64,000 nucleotides of DNA from Nostoc sp. UHCC 0702 (GCA_017164015.1 CP071065.1:2570501-2634500), one strand, 5' to 3'; numbered from the stretch's first letter, positions 16,833-26,057 are shown. Numbers and translations are program-made. The notes: generated from the sequence alone by a model not told the origin.

Positions 16833-18521
16833 TTAGAAATTAAAGGTGGTTCTCAACGTACCAATGAAAGCATCTTCGTTGTCATCGTTATCTTGACCAC
16901 CAGGATTGGTCAACCAAATCAAACCAGGGGTAATAGAAATGTTATCGCTGACGCGATATCTGTAGAAGCCTTCAATGTGATAGGGGCGATCGCCACCGGA
17001 ACCTCCCAAGTATGGTTGTGCCCCGGCAAAAATACCTAAAAGGTTGCCTTTTTTACCAAAATCTGGTAATGCAACCCCAGCGCCATAACTCCAAACTTCG
17101 CCATCATCATCAGCACCAAAGCCAGTGATGTCGCTGTAAAGTACAAAACCACTAATGGAAAGTTTGTCACTCGGTCTCAAAGCGGCTTCAATACCGTAAG
17201 AGTTACTAGCATAGGGGTTACCACCGCCGACAAGGTTTGCTTGTGAAGTACCGACTACAGCACTGGTGACTGCTCCTGCATCGAATAAAACACTATCTCC
17301 ACCATGATATCCGTGGACATAGGTAGCTGCTAAAGTAAAGCGATCGCCAACACTCAGATTCAACTGTCCTAAAGCAGCATAGTTACCTTCCACTAAACCT
17401 GTACCTTGAGCAGGATTATTTGCTTCAGATGCTAAATAGCCCAAGGTTAATGAAGGCTTGAAGGCACCACTGCCACCAAAGGCTAAGTTAACACCGATAC
17501 CAGCACCGCCACCAATCCGATAAATCGGGCTTTCGGAGGCAAAGGTAGATAAGGCACCATTACCGCCATCATAATCTTCAAAGTATGGGTTAACGGTAGG
17601 AACGTAATCGCTGTGAATACCTCCGGTAGCAGCAATGTAAATTTGGGAGTTGCCTATTGGGTAGTAATACGACAACCAGTCGATTAAAGCACGGTTGTTA
17701 CTGGTGTCAGCACCAGGAAACAGGTTAAAAGTTTGAGTTCCCTCAAATGTGCCATTTGGCAAAGTCAATCCAATCGCATTACCAGCAGCAATCCGAGTGT
17801 GTAGGACATCTTTACCTGTGAAGCTGGTTTGGAAGTCTAAACGAATCCTATCTTGGAAGACAGTGTTGTTGCTGTCGTTGCTACCAAAGTTGTCGGTAAT
17901 GGCAAAAATTGCCTCAGCAACTAACTTGGTTGTAGTCGAAAACTGATTGGCTTCAAGTTCAGCAGTACGTGCTTCTAAACTATCTACTCGACCGCGCAGA
18001 GTTGCCAATTCTGCGGAGAATTCTTCTTGCAAACGCTGGAGAGTCGCCAAATCTTGTCTTGTTACCAAGTCAGCGGTTGCTGTAGCAATCAGTTCATTGA
18101 CTCGATCCAAACAAGCATTCAAACCTGCGGCAAATTCATAACGAGTCAGGGCGCGATTACCACGGTAAACACCACTAGGATACCCAGCAATACAACCGTA
18201 GCGTTCAACTAAAGATTGTAAAGCTTGGAATGCCCAATCAGTTGGCTGTACATCAGAAAACTGAGAAACTGATGTGACTTGAGACAGTGAATTTTGATTA
18301 TCGGCTTCACTGTTGTAATTCTTAACTTGTTCTAAAACGTTATTTTCATCAGTTTTTGCTTGGGCTACCAACTGCTTATTAGCTGTTGGTGTTGAAGCTG
18401 CTTCTGTTTTGATACTAACCGAGCTTGGTAACTCAGTAGCCATTGCACTAGTTGAAACAAACACAGTTGTTCCCAAAAGCACAGGACTCAGTAACAGAGT
18501 TTTCCACAATAGATGAGACAT
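16833..18521 (-). CDS. SLH-domain outer membrane porin (cyanobacterial iron-uptake porin type)
   Basis: The 562-residue precursor has a signal peptide (cleavage likely after TSAMA, about residue 28), then an SLH domain (FSDVQPTDWAFQALQSLVERY, followed by GYPSGVYRGNRALTRYEFAA, residues ~88-150). A short coiled coil (QEEFSAELATLRGRVDSLEAR) comes next, and then an OprB-type beta barrel ending in FNF, the expected terminal aromatic. The SLH domain binds cell-wall-linked polysaccharide in the periplasm and the barrel forms a channel; homologues are abundant outer-membrane porins in cyanobacteria linked to inorganic ion uptake. Length matches the family. ATG start; a strong terminator follows. Monocistronic. 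Confidence 0.93.
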   Translation of the reverse strand: MSHLLWKTLLLSPVLLGTTVFVSTSAMATELPSSVSIKTEAASTPTANKQLVAQAKTDENNVLEQVKNYNSEADNQNSLSQVTSVSQFSDVQPTDWAFQALQSLVERYGCIAGYPSGVYRGNRALTRYEFAAGLNACLDRVNELIATATADLVTRQDLATLQRLQEEFSAELATLRGRVDSLEARTAELEANQFSTTTKLVAEAIFAITDNFGSNDSNNTVFQDRIRLDFQTSFTGKDVLHTRIAAGNAIGLTLPNGTFEGTQTFNLFPGADTSNNRALIDWLSYYYPIGNSQIYIAATGGIHSDYVPTVNPYFEDYDGGNGALSTFASESPIYRIGGGAGIGVNLAFGGSGAFKPSLTLGYLASEANNPAQGTGLVEGNYAALGQLNLSVGDRFTLAATYVHGYHGGDSVLFDAGAVTSAVVGTSQANLVGGGNPYASNSYGIEAALRPSDKLSISGFVLYSDITGFGADDDGEVWSYGAGVALPDFGKKGNLLGIFAGAQPYLGGSGGDRPYHIEGFYRYRVSDNISITPGLIWLTNPGGQDNDDNEDAFIGTLRTTFNF

Positions 18522-19551
18522 CTTTCCGTTTTCCTCACACTTTGTTACACGGTTGATGCGATCGCTTTTTAACGATTAGCTGTATTCTTTCATATCCTTA
18601 CTCAAGTGTCGATGTGCTTTTGACCTAAGGAATCATTTGGTTATTTTCAATCCTCCTTATACTTGCCAATGTGTAACAAATTTTAACCGTCTCCTTGAAA
18701 CGATGCTTTTTATACTTTGTATCAAAAAAGCATCCTAAGATAAAAGTGGCGATCGCAAAAGTAACGCATGTAACAAAATTCTGGCAGGGGAGAAAGGGAG
18801 CAGGTTTGAAGCTTTGATTGGAATAAACATAACTATGTTTAGAAATATAAACTAGGCTCAAACCCTCTTCCCTCCTGCCTCCTGCCTAGAGATACCATTC
18901 ACAACCGCTCCTTAGCTGACAACACAAGCTTTTTGATTTTTGACTTTTGACTTGCGGCACTAGAGCGATGTCTGACGACAAGCCGCTTTGCGTCTACGCC
19001 CCCGAAAATTATCGAAATTTCCATTACTGGGTCGAGTTCAGGAGTTAGGTGTTTAAAACTTGTTCATGTAAGTACTCAGCAGATTTACCACAGTTCACAG
19101 CATTATATGAAGCTTTGATGAATTAGATTGTTGCTTGTGCAGAGATGTCTTCAGATGAGATATAAAATTATCTTATGTATTTTTTTAGCACGACAATATA
19201 CCACAAAAGCATTTCTGGCACAAGAATAAATTGCGTTTTTAGAAAAAATTAAATGCGCTTTTGTCAATAAATAAACAAAATTTAACAAAATATCGAATTT
19301 TTAATAAGCAAACAAAATACATCTGGGCAAAAGTTAAATTTACGTTGATATATATTTTACCATGTATTATTTTTGACAAAATATTATAGATTTAAGATTT
19401 GGTAAAGATGTTTACGTGACCATGTGTTAGTGGTAAATAAATAATTGTACTGAATAAATAAAAATATCTGTAAAAACAACTACATACAAGCTATTTTGCT
19501 GATTTTTGTCAATTATTTATTTAGTGAAATACAACTATTGATAATTATTTA
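18522..19551. other. Long AT-rich intergenic region
   Basis: About 1 kb without a supportable gene. It contains the porin promoter region (18522-18620), a degenerate repeat gcaagccgctacgc-like stretch near 18975-19000 (also seen at 40255), and very AT-rich DNA from 19150 to 19550. A 78-codon minus-strand frame at 18625-18861 looks spurious: no ribosome binding site and no family features. Confidence 0.5.
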
Positions 19552-20133
19552 GTGAGACGAGTCTGGTTTTCCTACTGTGTTTTGTGGTTTTTATGGGTAT
19601 TAGCGAATTTGGCTGGCGAAGTGCTAAAGCTATTTTCCCTATTTGCTATCCCGATGTTTGGGATTTTCCAATGGCTAGTTTTGCGAAAGTATGTCCGGCA
19701 TTTAGGCTGGTGGATACTTGCAAGTGCTTACGGTTGGATAGCAAGCTACTTAATCATTTACCTATTCCAGCCGGCGACTAGGATTTTAGAGATTATTCCT
19801 CAAGGAGAAGTGGTAGTCATAGGAATCAGTGTCAACATACAGGCACTTTGGATTTATGTCTTGATTACGCTTATAGAGTCAGCTGTCATTGGAGTTTTCC
19901 AATGGCTAGTTCTGCGAAATCACATTTCAGATGCAGGCTGGTGGATATTTACCACTTCAATGGGTGGAGTTGTCAAAGGTTTTGCACTGGCAGTTGTTCT
20001 ACCAACAGTAGAGCCTATACTTGCATACTTAATAGGTTCGATTGGATATGCGGCAGTGACTGGTATTGCACTCATATATCTACTAAAAAATCGGATTAAG
20101 CATCGTCTTAAGCAACAGATGTATTGGAGGTGA
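19552..20133 (+). CDS. Multi-pass membrane protein with internal duplication
   Basis: The 193-residue protein has about five to six hydrophobic helices. Two halves repeat the same motif: FQWLVLRKYVRHLGWWILAS (residues ~38-57) and FQWLVLRNHISDAGWWIFTT (~121-140), so it arose by duplication. This FQWLVLR...GWW pattern recurs in an uncharacterised membrane protein family in cyanobacteria. GTG start (the frame has no ATG before it and a TGA at 19525); no good ribosome binding site. A basic C-terminus (KNRIKHRLKQQ) suggests a cytoplasmic tail. Function unknown. Confidence 0.72.
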   Translation: MRRVWFSYCVLWFLWVLANLAGEVLKLFSLFAIPMFGIFQWLVLRKYVRHLGWWILASAYGWIASYLIIYLFQPATRILEIIPQGEVVVIGISVNIQALWIYVLITLIESAVIGVFQWLVLRNHISDAGWWIFTTSMGGVVKGFALAVVLPTVEPILAYLIGSIGYAAVTGIALIYLLKNRIKHRLKQQMYWR

Positions 20134-20283
20134 TAATGGAGGTTTCAAAGCCTTTTTAGCTCTAGGATAGAAATTTGGAGAGTAGTGTTGAACATAGTGT
20201 ACTGCCTTATAAACACTTTTAAAGGATGTTCCTCAACCTGTTATAAATGTTTAATATCACTCGAATAGTTTAAATATATCTAC

Positions 20284-21147
20284 ATGAAATATACGAAGAT
20301 TATCGCAACTAAAATAAACAATAAACAACAATTATGGCTATTAGGAATAGCTGCCACTTTAATGGCAATTATCATGACAGTAACCTGGAAGTCAGGAGAA
20401 ATTTCTCAGTTAGGTATGAGTCTGTTATTTTACTTAGCAGTAGGCTCGATGATTTGGGAGAAACGCCATGAATTAATCTTAAAAAGTAATATATTTTCGA
20501 GATGTTTAGGGATTTTATTGATTGCCTATATATTATGGCAAAGTGTATCATTAACCAAAAGTGAGCCGCTCATAGTTTTTACTCGGTTATCTCCTTTAAT
20601 TTGTGCTATTGCTGTGGGCTTACTTGCTTCTGGGTGGAGGGGATTAAAACAATATTGGCGAGAAATAACTATATTGTTTTTTTTGGGAGTTCCGGAGCTA
20701 GTTATGTTAAAATTAATTGATGTTGCTCCTCTAACTGCTAAATTTTCAACATTCTTACTTTGGTATTCAGGCTTTGATGTATCTCTGCAAAAAGAGATAT
20801 ATATAAATCTGGGAACACAGACTGTTAAGGTTGCTGCTGGTTGTTCTGGTGTAGGAATAATTAGCTATTTATTAGGAGTAGCAATGATTGCTTTGTTGAT
20901 GTTCCCCATAGAACAGAAAAAGAGAATTATTGTCCCAATTATAGCTATTTTATTAGGCTTTGTAGCTAACAGCATACGAGTAGCAATCCTGGTTCTTATA
21001 GTGCTAAATAAACAAGCATTTGACTACTGGCATGAAGGAGAAGGTTCACGATTATTTGGGATGTTTACAATGTTAATATTGGGTTTAATATACTTTTTTA
21101 TGCTCCAACAGGGAGAAAGCAAAAATCAGAGTAGCCCGGATTCTTAA
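20284..21147 (+). CDS. Cyanoexosortase (PEP-CTERM protein-sorting enzyme)
   Basis: The 287-residue, roughly eight-helix membrane protein carries the exosortase catalytic triad: Cys187 in AAGCSGV, Arg232 in ANSIRV and His250 in YWHEGEG. Exosortases cleave the C-terminal PEP-CTERM anchor of secreted proteins in the inner membrane, by analogy to sortases. Length and the AAGCSGV context fit the cyanobacterial group. The HpsJ-like gene downstream and a PEP-CTERM protein gene at 22341 support the assignment. Which cyanoexosortase subtype (A, B or C) cannot be settled by eye. ATG start, AT-rich upstream region, no clear ribosome binding site. Confidence 0.88.
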   Translation: MKYTKIIATKINNKQQLWLLGIAATLMAIIMTVTWKSGEISQLGMSLLFYLAVGSMIWEKRHELILKSNIFSRCLGILLIAYILWQSVSLTKSEPLIVFTRLSPLICAIAVGLLASGWRGLKQYWREITILFFLGVPELVMLKLIDVAPLTAKFSTFLLWYSGFDVSLQKEIYINLGTQTVKVAAGCSGVGIISYLLGVAMIALLMFPIEQKKRIIVPIIAILLGFVANSIRVAILVLIVLNKQAFDYWHEGEGSRLFGMFTMLILGLIYFFMLQQGESKNQSSPDS

Positions 21148-21160
21148 AAGTGATACTTCA

Positions 21161-21244
21161 GTGAAAAAATTACAACTTGGGTTTTGTTTGGCATTAATCT
21201 TTGTTTATGTACTTTTTTTTGGAACAGATTCTATACTTTTGTAA
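21161..21244 (+). pseudogene. Short hydrophobic ORF, possible remnant of exosortase-associated gene
   Basis: A 27-codon frame (VKKLQLGFCLALIFVYVLFF then GTDSILL) with GTG start sits 13 bp after the exosortase stop. It looks like the N-terminal membrane anchor of a longer protein cut short. Exosortase-associated proteins of about 200 residues are normally encoded at this position in cyanobacteria, so it may be the surviving 5' end of one; equally it could be a chance frame. Confidence 0.3.
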
Positions 21245-21286
21245 AATTTTTGGCTTGCGTTTAAACAATTGTTTTGAGAAAAAATC

Positions 21287-22003
21287 ATGAAAACTAATAA
21301 CGACAATTTGTTAATGAACATAGAAGAACTACAAGAAGTTATTTTCAATCAAAAACAGTTCCCTAAAATTTTACGGATATTAGGCTATGGTTTATTACTA
21401 TTAGCTTTGCTAGACATTATTGAGATGTTTATCCCACCAAATTTTATGAATCCTGCTTGGGAATTTCAAACCTTTGGGGGACTGATTGAACGAGTAGCTG
21501 TACCGTTAATTGGGTTAGTATTTGTTTTTTATGGAGAAAGAGATTTGCGTCGCAAATGGGAATTACTATTTGTCAAAATATTATCTTGGTTGACTTTAGT
21601 GATTGCAATATCTTTTTTATTACTAATTCCTTTATTAGTCAGTAATACTATCCGTATAAACAAGCAAAATTCTGTACAAATCAGTAACGCAGTCCAGCAA
21701 CAAATATTGCAAGCAGAGCAAGTACAAAAGCAGCTGAATGCAGCCACACCTGAACAAATAAATAATTTATTGAAGAAACAAGGTCGCTCTATAGAGGGCA
21801 AAAAACCTGAAGAAATCAAAAATCAAATTTTGTCAGAAATTTCTCAAGCTAAGACACAAATAGAAACTCAATCACAGAATACTCGCTCTTCTCAAAAGCT
21901 GAATTTGATCAAAAGTTCTGTGAAATGGAATCTCGGAGCTTTAATTTCTGGAGCTTTGTTTTTTAGCCTTTGGAAGGCAACTAAATGGGCAAGAATAAAT
22001 TGA
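21287..22003 (+). CDS. HpsJ-like, cyanoexosortase-associated membrane protein
   Basis: The 238-residue protein has TM helices at ~30-46, ~66-84 and ~103-122, a Gln-rich periplasmic or cytoplasmic coiled coil (NAVQQQILQAEQVQKQLNAA ... QAKTQIETQSQ, ~135-205), and a final TM helix at ~215-232. This matches HpsJ-like proteins, named after a gene for hormogonium polysaccharide in Nostoc and found as neighbours of exosortases. It likely forms part of the exosortase/extracellular polysaccharide export machinery in the cytoplasmic membrane. ATG start at 139 bp after the exosortase gene. Family assignment is by topology, the LERVAVPLIGL-type region and context. Confidence 0.72.
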   Translation: MKTNNDNLLMNIEELQEVIFNQKQFPKILRILGYGLLLLALLDIIEMFIPPNFMNPAWEFQTFGGLIERVAVPLIGLVFVFYGERDLRRKWELLFVKILSWLTLVIAISFLLLIPLLVSNTIRINKQNSVQISNAVQQQILQAEQVQKQLNAATPEQINNLLKKQGRSIEGKKPEEIKNQILSEISQAKTQIETQSQNTRSSQKLNLIKSSVKWNLGALISGALFFSLWKATKWARIN

Positions 22004-22340
22004 ATAATCATGCAGAATTCAGAATGATGAATCAACTAATAGCAAGGAAAATGAAATCAATTACTTCTCGGCAATCTCTCTGTTTAGTGGTACTTGTCAG
22101 CAGCATCTTTTAAGCGATCGCAATTTTATATTTCTAAAAAATAAGGATTGAAGTAGAATTCTGACTTGTGAATTCTTCTTCAATCTTTTTTGATAAAGCC
22201 CTACCTTCACGAAAGCAAAACGCTGACAAAATATAGCCGTAGTCACATAGGTTAAGACAGTGTTGATTGCTCAAAGCCAATAAGCAACAGGTTTCTATTC
22301 AGCACTGGCTCAACGCCCTGCTACCGCTAACAGCACTTTG
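22004..22340. other. Intergenic between convergent genes
   Basis: 337 bp between the HpsJ-like gene and the end of the PEP-CTERM gene. It contains an imperfect hairpin around 22160-22195 (tgaattcttcttcaatc facing gattgaagtagaattc at 22146-22161), which could serve as a bidirectional terminator; the stem GATTGAAG-AGAATTC/GAATTC-CTTCAATC is followed by TTTTTT at 22187. No gene is visible. Confidence 0.45.
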
Positions 22341-23042
22341 CTATACAGCTTGGGCTGATTTTCGTTTGCGCTTTAGCCACCAACCCATACCACCAGCAAC
22401 TACTGTCCCACCAAGGGTAAGAGGCTCTGGAACATTTGAAACCGAGCCGGAATTGGCATTGACTACAACCTTGGTAGACCAACCGCCACTATATCCAAAA
22501 AGATACTGGTCTCCAGATGCAAGATCACCTAAAAGCGCACCTCCAATAGAGAAAGATTGTCCACTTCTGGCGTTAATATCTGCAATTGCTTCCGAGTTGA
22601 GATCAAAACTTAGGATTTCCTCTGAATTGCCAGAAGTGCTGACATCAAAGGTTCCATAGTTTTTACCAGTTCCCAAATCATTATAAATATCTAGATTTGG
22701 ATTATTAGATTTTTGACTAAGTATATTAGCAGATGTCGAAACATCAAAAAAACCTAATGTATGTGTCGAACTTCCCTCACCTACATATCGTTTAATTTGC
22801 AGGGTTGCTGAAGAAACTTCTGCTAAAGTACCAAGGTTGAATGTAAAAAAGCTATGATAACTGTTAGTACCCAAATTTCCAGTGAAGTAGTTGTCGTTAC
22901 TGTTATCATTACCAGCGCCCGTACTCCACCAACCTTGATTTGATGTACCCACATTAACAATTACTGCTTGTGCTGTATTTAGCATTCCTGACCCTAATCC
23001 AACGATAGCCGCAGTAATTGCCAGTTTGTAAACTTTTTTCAT
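22341..23042 (-). CDS. PEP-CTERM secreted protein (exosortase substrate)
   Basis: The 233-residue precursor starts with a signal peptide (KLAITAAIVGLGSGMLNTAQA). The mature region is a beta-rich, Asn/Ser-rich domain reminiscent of DNRLRE-type (TFNLGTLAEVSSATLQIKRYV). The C-terminus is a classical PEP-CTERM signal: VPEP, a hydrophobic helix (LTLGGTVVAGGMGWWL) and a basic KRKRK tail. The exosortase encoded 1.2 kb away would remove this tail and release or attach the protein at the cell surface. ATG start; AGGCAT upstream is a weak ribosome binding site. The biological role of the mature domain is unknown. Confidence 0.88.
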   Translation of the reverse strand: MKKVYKLAITAAIVGLGSGMLNTAQAVIVNVGTSNQGWWSTGAGNDNSNDNYFTGNLGTNSYHSFFTFNLGTLAEVSSATLQIKRYVGEGSSTHTLGFFDVSTSANILSQKSNNPNLDIYNDLGTGKNYGTFDVSTSGNSEEILSFDLNSEAIADINARSGQSFSIGGALLGDLASGDQYLFGYSGGWSTKVVVNANSGSVSNVPEPLTLGGTVVAGGMGWWLKRKRKSAQAV

Positions 23043-23090
23043 TAGATATGCCTCTCATTTTAAACTTGTTTAAGTGAAACTCACAAAACT

Positions 23091-23228
23091 TATAGCGATT
23101 CTCAGTTGGATGAAGTACGCTTCAACCCCACCCCCAGCCCCTCCCCGTGAACGGGGAGGGGAGGCTTTGCGCCTCTCAAATGCGGGGTGGGGTTCCAACT
23201 GTATTGCAACGAAGTGAAAACCGCTATA
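23091..23228. mobile_element. Second family of GC-core palindromic element
   Basis: 138 bp with ends tatagcgatt and aaaaccgctata (inverted repeat tatagcgRtt). The core contains CCCCTCCCCGTGAACGGGGAG and a GAGGCTTTGCGCCTC hairpin. The GC core resembles that of the 147-bp family but the ends differ, so this is a separate, probably non-autonomous, element. It sits directly upstream of the PEP-CTERM gene. Confidence 0.65.
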
Positions 23229-24066
23229 TTTCCATGCAGTCATTGCTTTTTAGAGACGTGTTTGCTATGGGTGGGTATACTAGTAGCAGCGACTAAATAT
23301 AGTCAAAACCTCATTACAGAAAATTTTATTTAGACATATAAAAAACTTGATAACGCTGTAAAACTATGTAAATATACTAAATTAAAACTGCACTTTTAAA
23401 GATATAAATACATAAACTTTACATATCAATACAGAATCTTCACAAAGTCCGACTAAAAATAGTAAATTTACTAGAGGACCAGAACTTTCAAAAAGTGGTG
23501 CTAAACTAGGGAGCTTTAGCTATCAAAACAATGATTGAACCAAACCTCAAATCAACGGATTTCCTACCATAGGACTATCGGAAAAATCTAATAGAACGAC
23601 AGTAAATTTTAATTTACGAGGACAAGAAGGAATTTTTCCAATAACTATAGCTGGGGACTGGGGACTAGGGAATGGGGACACAACGACCACGCGGTAGTTG
23701 AGCGCAGTCGAAACTCAGTGCATCGCCCCTTGAAAAGTCTTTGTCTTGAAAAGTTCAGATCGGCGCAAGCCCCCGCTGGGACGCCAGTTGCTTTGGGACG
23801 CAAGCGCGATTGTTCGCACTGGCTCGACTTTTCGCTTTGTGTCTAAGTTGTATCATCTGTTGATGTCCTAAGCACCAAGGGTTGTGGTATGATACTCAGT
23901 TTTCTATTCCAATTGATGATAAAAATACTATGTCAGGACAACTAAATTTTAATGGAGTAGCTCTAGTACCAGACAGCGGTTCTATCAAGTGGAGCTTTAA
24001 TCATGGAACCACAAATTTTGATTTGAATACTAATTTGGACTCGTCTAAAAATGATCATTGAAATCA
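23229..24066. other. Intergenic with heptads, cassette and decayed coding traces
   Basis: No intact gene. About 23541-23652 and 23884-24061 each keep an open plus-strand frame of protein-like composition (INGFPTIGLSEKSNRTTVNF; and GQLNFNGVALVPDSGSIKW, ending at a TGA at 24061). Between them lie CCCCAGT-type heptads and a cagtgcatcgcc cassette (23651-23730) and a gacgccagttgctttggg repeat. The two fragments could be one gene split by repeat insertion, but I cannot name a family and the link is weak. Confidence 0.35.
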
Positions 24067-25170
24067 ATGGAACCGTTGAACCTGAAATTACCTAATAAAG
24101 AATCGCGTATAGACAAATCTTTGCTGATTGCTGGTGTGTTTATATTTGTCATAGCTTTAGAGTTTTCTACCCCAAACGAATACGTATTTGGGTATCTTTA
24201 CACCGGGCCGATTTTGTTAGCAAACTCTTGGCTGGGGAGGTTTGCCACCTTGAAAGCTACTGTTGTCGCTGTGTGCTTAACCATGCTGAATCTTGTAGTG
24301 CCAGGGGATGATACGATTCAGGCTGCCACAGTTGCAAATAGAGCGATCGCAGCGATGGCATTGATTGTAACAGGTATATTAAGCAATCGCATTCGCACCA
24401 AAGAAGAAGCGATCGCCCTCACCCGTGGCAAGCTAGAAGCACAAGAGGAATTAGTCAAAGTACGAGAAGATTTTGCTTCCACACTCACCCATGATTTAAA
24501 AACGCCACTGCTGGGTGCAATGGAAACTCTCAAAGCTTTTGAACAAGAAAAATTTGGTGCAGTCTCACCAGCACAGCAGAAAGTTTTAGCAACAATGGTA
24601 CGCAGTCATGCAAATTCTCTACAACTCCTAGAAACCTTGTTAGATGTCTATCGCAACGATACTGAAGGTTTAAAGTTAGAGTTAGCACCTGTAGATTTAG
24701 TTGTCTTGGCAGAAGAAGCAGCTAGCACTCTCACAGAGTTAGCAGCAAATCGTCGTGTTTATCTGTCGTTTAGTTATGGTGATTCTGATTGGCGACAATC
24801 TTTATGGGTTCAGGGTGATGCATTGCAACTTTTACGAGTTTTTACCAATTTGTTGGTGAATGCTATCAACCATTCCCGCCGTGGTGAACGGGTAGAAGTT
24901 GTTTTGGAACCCCAAACATCTTATCAAGTTGTGAAAATTTTAGATACAGGTGCGGGTATCCAGAGTGAACAGTTTCCCCACTTATTTGAGCGGTTTTATC
25001 AAGGACATAGCGATCGCCAAGCCAAAGGCGCAGGATTAGGGCTTTACCTATCTCGCCAAATTATTGCAGCTCATGGGGGTATAATCTGGGCAGAGAATAG
25101 AGTACCATCTGGTGCTATCTTTGCTTTCAAACTCCCAGTCTATCCTTTTCAATCTTCTTTACCTTTGTAA
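24067..25170 (+). CDS. Sensor histidine kinase
   Basis: The 367-residue protein has two to three N-terminal membrane helices (~20-105; no extended periplasmic sensor domain), a short coiled linker, a HisKA domain with phospho-acceptor His142 in LTHDLKTP, and a HATPase domain with N box (FTNLLVNAINHS), G1 (DTGAGI) and G2 (GAGLGLYLS). I start at the ATG at 24067; an in-frame TTG three codons earlier would also be possible. The membrane-embedded N-terminus resembles DUF4118/KdpD-type sensors that detect changes within the membrane. The response regulator gene at 26324 is 1.15 kb downstream on the same strand and is the likely partner, by proximity only. Confidence 0.88.
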   Translation: MEPLNLKLPNKESRIDKSLLIAGVFIFVIALEFSTPNEYVFGYLYTGPILLANSWLGRFATLKATVVAVCLTMLNLVVPGDDTIQAATVANRAIAAMALIVTGILSNRIRTKEEAIALTRGKLEAQEELVKVREDFASTLTHDLKTPLLGAMETLKAFEQEKFGAVSPAQQKVLATMVRSHANSLQLLETLLDVYRNDTEGLKLELAPVDLVVLAEEAASTLTELAANRRVYLSFSYGDSDWRQSLWVQGDALQLLRVFTNLLVNAINHSRRGERVEVVLEPQTSYQVVKILDTGAGIQSEQFPHLFERFYQGHSDRQAKGAGLGLYLSRQIIAAHGGIIWAENRVPSGAIFAFKLPVYPFQSSLPL

Positions 25171-25305
25171 GATGCCTTCCCCAATCAAAAATTAATATTT
25201 GAATGGTTGCCAGGGATAAGCTAGGTTCCAAGATGGTTGCACTATTACTTAAAGTAAATAAAAATACCTCTATAATTCATCACTAGAGATATAAATTACC
25301 ATTGA

Positions 25306-25497
25306 CTACTTCTGTTTGTTCTGCTCATCTAGTGCTTTCTGGATAGCTTGACGGCAAAATTCAGGCGGGTCTTCTTGTTGCTGTATTTCTTGCTTCATTT
25401 CTTCAGTAATACGTAAATGCAAATATTCTTTTAATGGTTTTTCTCTGTTTGTAGTAAAGTTTTTGAGATTTTCAGGATTACCTTTAGGGTTAGGCAT
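25306..25497 (-). CDS. Small conserved-type basic protein, unknown function
   Basis: The 63-residue protein starts MPNPKGNPENLKNF, a beginning I associate with small cyanobacterial proteins often found near plasmid or mobile genes, followed by a charged helix (RITEEMKQEIQQQEDPPEFCRQAIQKAL). This tail resembles the helix-helix part of ribbon-helix-helix or antitoxin-like proteins, but a DNA-binding strand is not obvious. A longer frame up to 25608 exists; I prefer the ATG at 25497 because the extension would run across the palindromes of the divergent gap. Divergent to the SAP-like gene at 25625. Confidence 0.55.
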   Translation of the reverse strand: MPNPKGNPENLKNFTTNREKPLKEYLHLRITEEMKQEIQQQEDPPEFCRQAIQKALDEQNKQK

Positions 25498-25526
25498 TAT
25501 TGAGAAAAGTAAATAATGATTGAACT

Positions 25527-25593
25527 GCTGATATATCAGCGAATAAACTTTTGATCGGTGGTGTTTACGGTCTGGTAAACGGTACACCACCGA
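25527..25593. promoter_or_regulatory. Two palindromes in a divergent gap (candidate operators)
   Basis: GCTGATATATCAGC (25527-25540) is a perfect 14-bp palindrome. Fifteen bases on, TCGGTGGTGT (25555-25564) pairs with ACACCACCGA (25584-25593), and inside it GTTTAC (25563-25568) pairs with GTAAAC (25575-25580). Both lie between the small minus-strand gene and the SAP-like gene, so they are well placed as binding sites for a dimeric regulator, perhaps one of the two products. Confidence 0.5.
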
Positions 25594-25624
25594 TACCACT
25601 TTTATCAAGAGGTAATTCTATTGT

Positions 25625-26002
25625 ATGTTTAGACGTTCTGAACTTGAAGCAATGACACTTCAAGAGTTAAAAGACCTTTGCTTGCGATACAGCATCAAGC
25701 CAACGGGGAATGCAGGCTACAAAGTCAGCCATATCACATCCTTGATAGCATTCCCTCAGATTGCTCTTTTGCAGTTAAAGCAAGGCAGAGGAATAAAATC
25801 ACCTAGCTTTGGAAGTATTCAGAGTATTGGGGAAGCACTTGATGAGATGAGTGAACCAACCGATGAACAGATGGCGCTGATTAGGGTATCCCTGGAAGGC
25901 AGAAGGATGGAATACCAAGAACGATATGAACAAGAGAGGCTGTATACCCTGTATAAGGTCAAGCTACTCCTAAGTGAGGTAGTTAATCTGTTGAGCCAAT
26001 AG
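25625..26002 (+). CDS. SAP-like small protein
   Basis: The 125-residue protein begins with a SAP/HeH-like helix-extension-helix stretch (MTLQELKDLCLRYSIKPTGNAGYKVSHITSLI, residues ~10-42), the type of motif that binds DNA or caps rho-like proteins. The C-terminal half is a charged helix (QMALIRVSLEGRRMEYQERY). I do not recognise a specific family. The start ATG is preceded by AAGAGGTAATTCTATTGT, giving a ribosome binding site (AGAGG) about 10 bp upstream. It is divergent from the 63-residue gene, separated by palindromes, and ends before an intrinsic terminator at 26027. Confidence 0.6.
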   Translation: MFRRSELEAMTLQELKDLCLRYSIKPTGNAGYKVSHITSLIAFPQIALLQLKQGRGIKSPSFGSIQSIGEALDEMSEPTDEQMALIRVSLEGRRMEYQERYEQERLYTLYKVKLLLSEVVNLLSQ

Positions 26003-26026
26003 CAATTATTTCACGACATGTTTAGG

Positions 26027-26057
26027 GCATCCCTCACTCAATGGGGGGTGCTTTTTT
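26027..26057 (+). terminator. Rho-independent terminator
   Basis: GCATCCC (26027-26033) pairs with GGGGTGC (26045-26051, one G-T pair) across an 11-base loop and is followed by TTTTTT (26052-26057). It lies 25 bp after the SAP-like gene. The rest of the gap to 26323 (AT-rich, with a gacaggcgaagcgagca repeat fragment) shows no gene. Confidence 0.75.

Noticed and set aside
18625..18861. 78-codon minus-strand ORF
   Set aside because: No ribosome binding site, no family features, AT-rich intergenic surroundings.
22267..22659. 130-codon plus-strand frame opposite the PEP-CTERM gene
   Set aside because: Mostly antisense to the PEP-CTERM coding sequence, whose signal peptide and PEP motif are clear.
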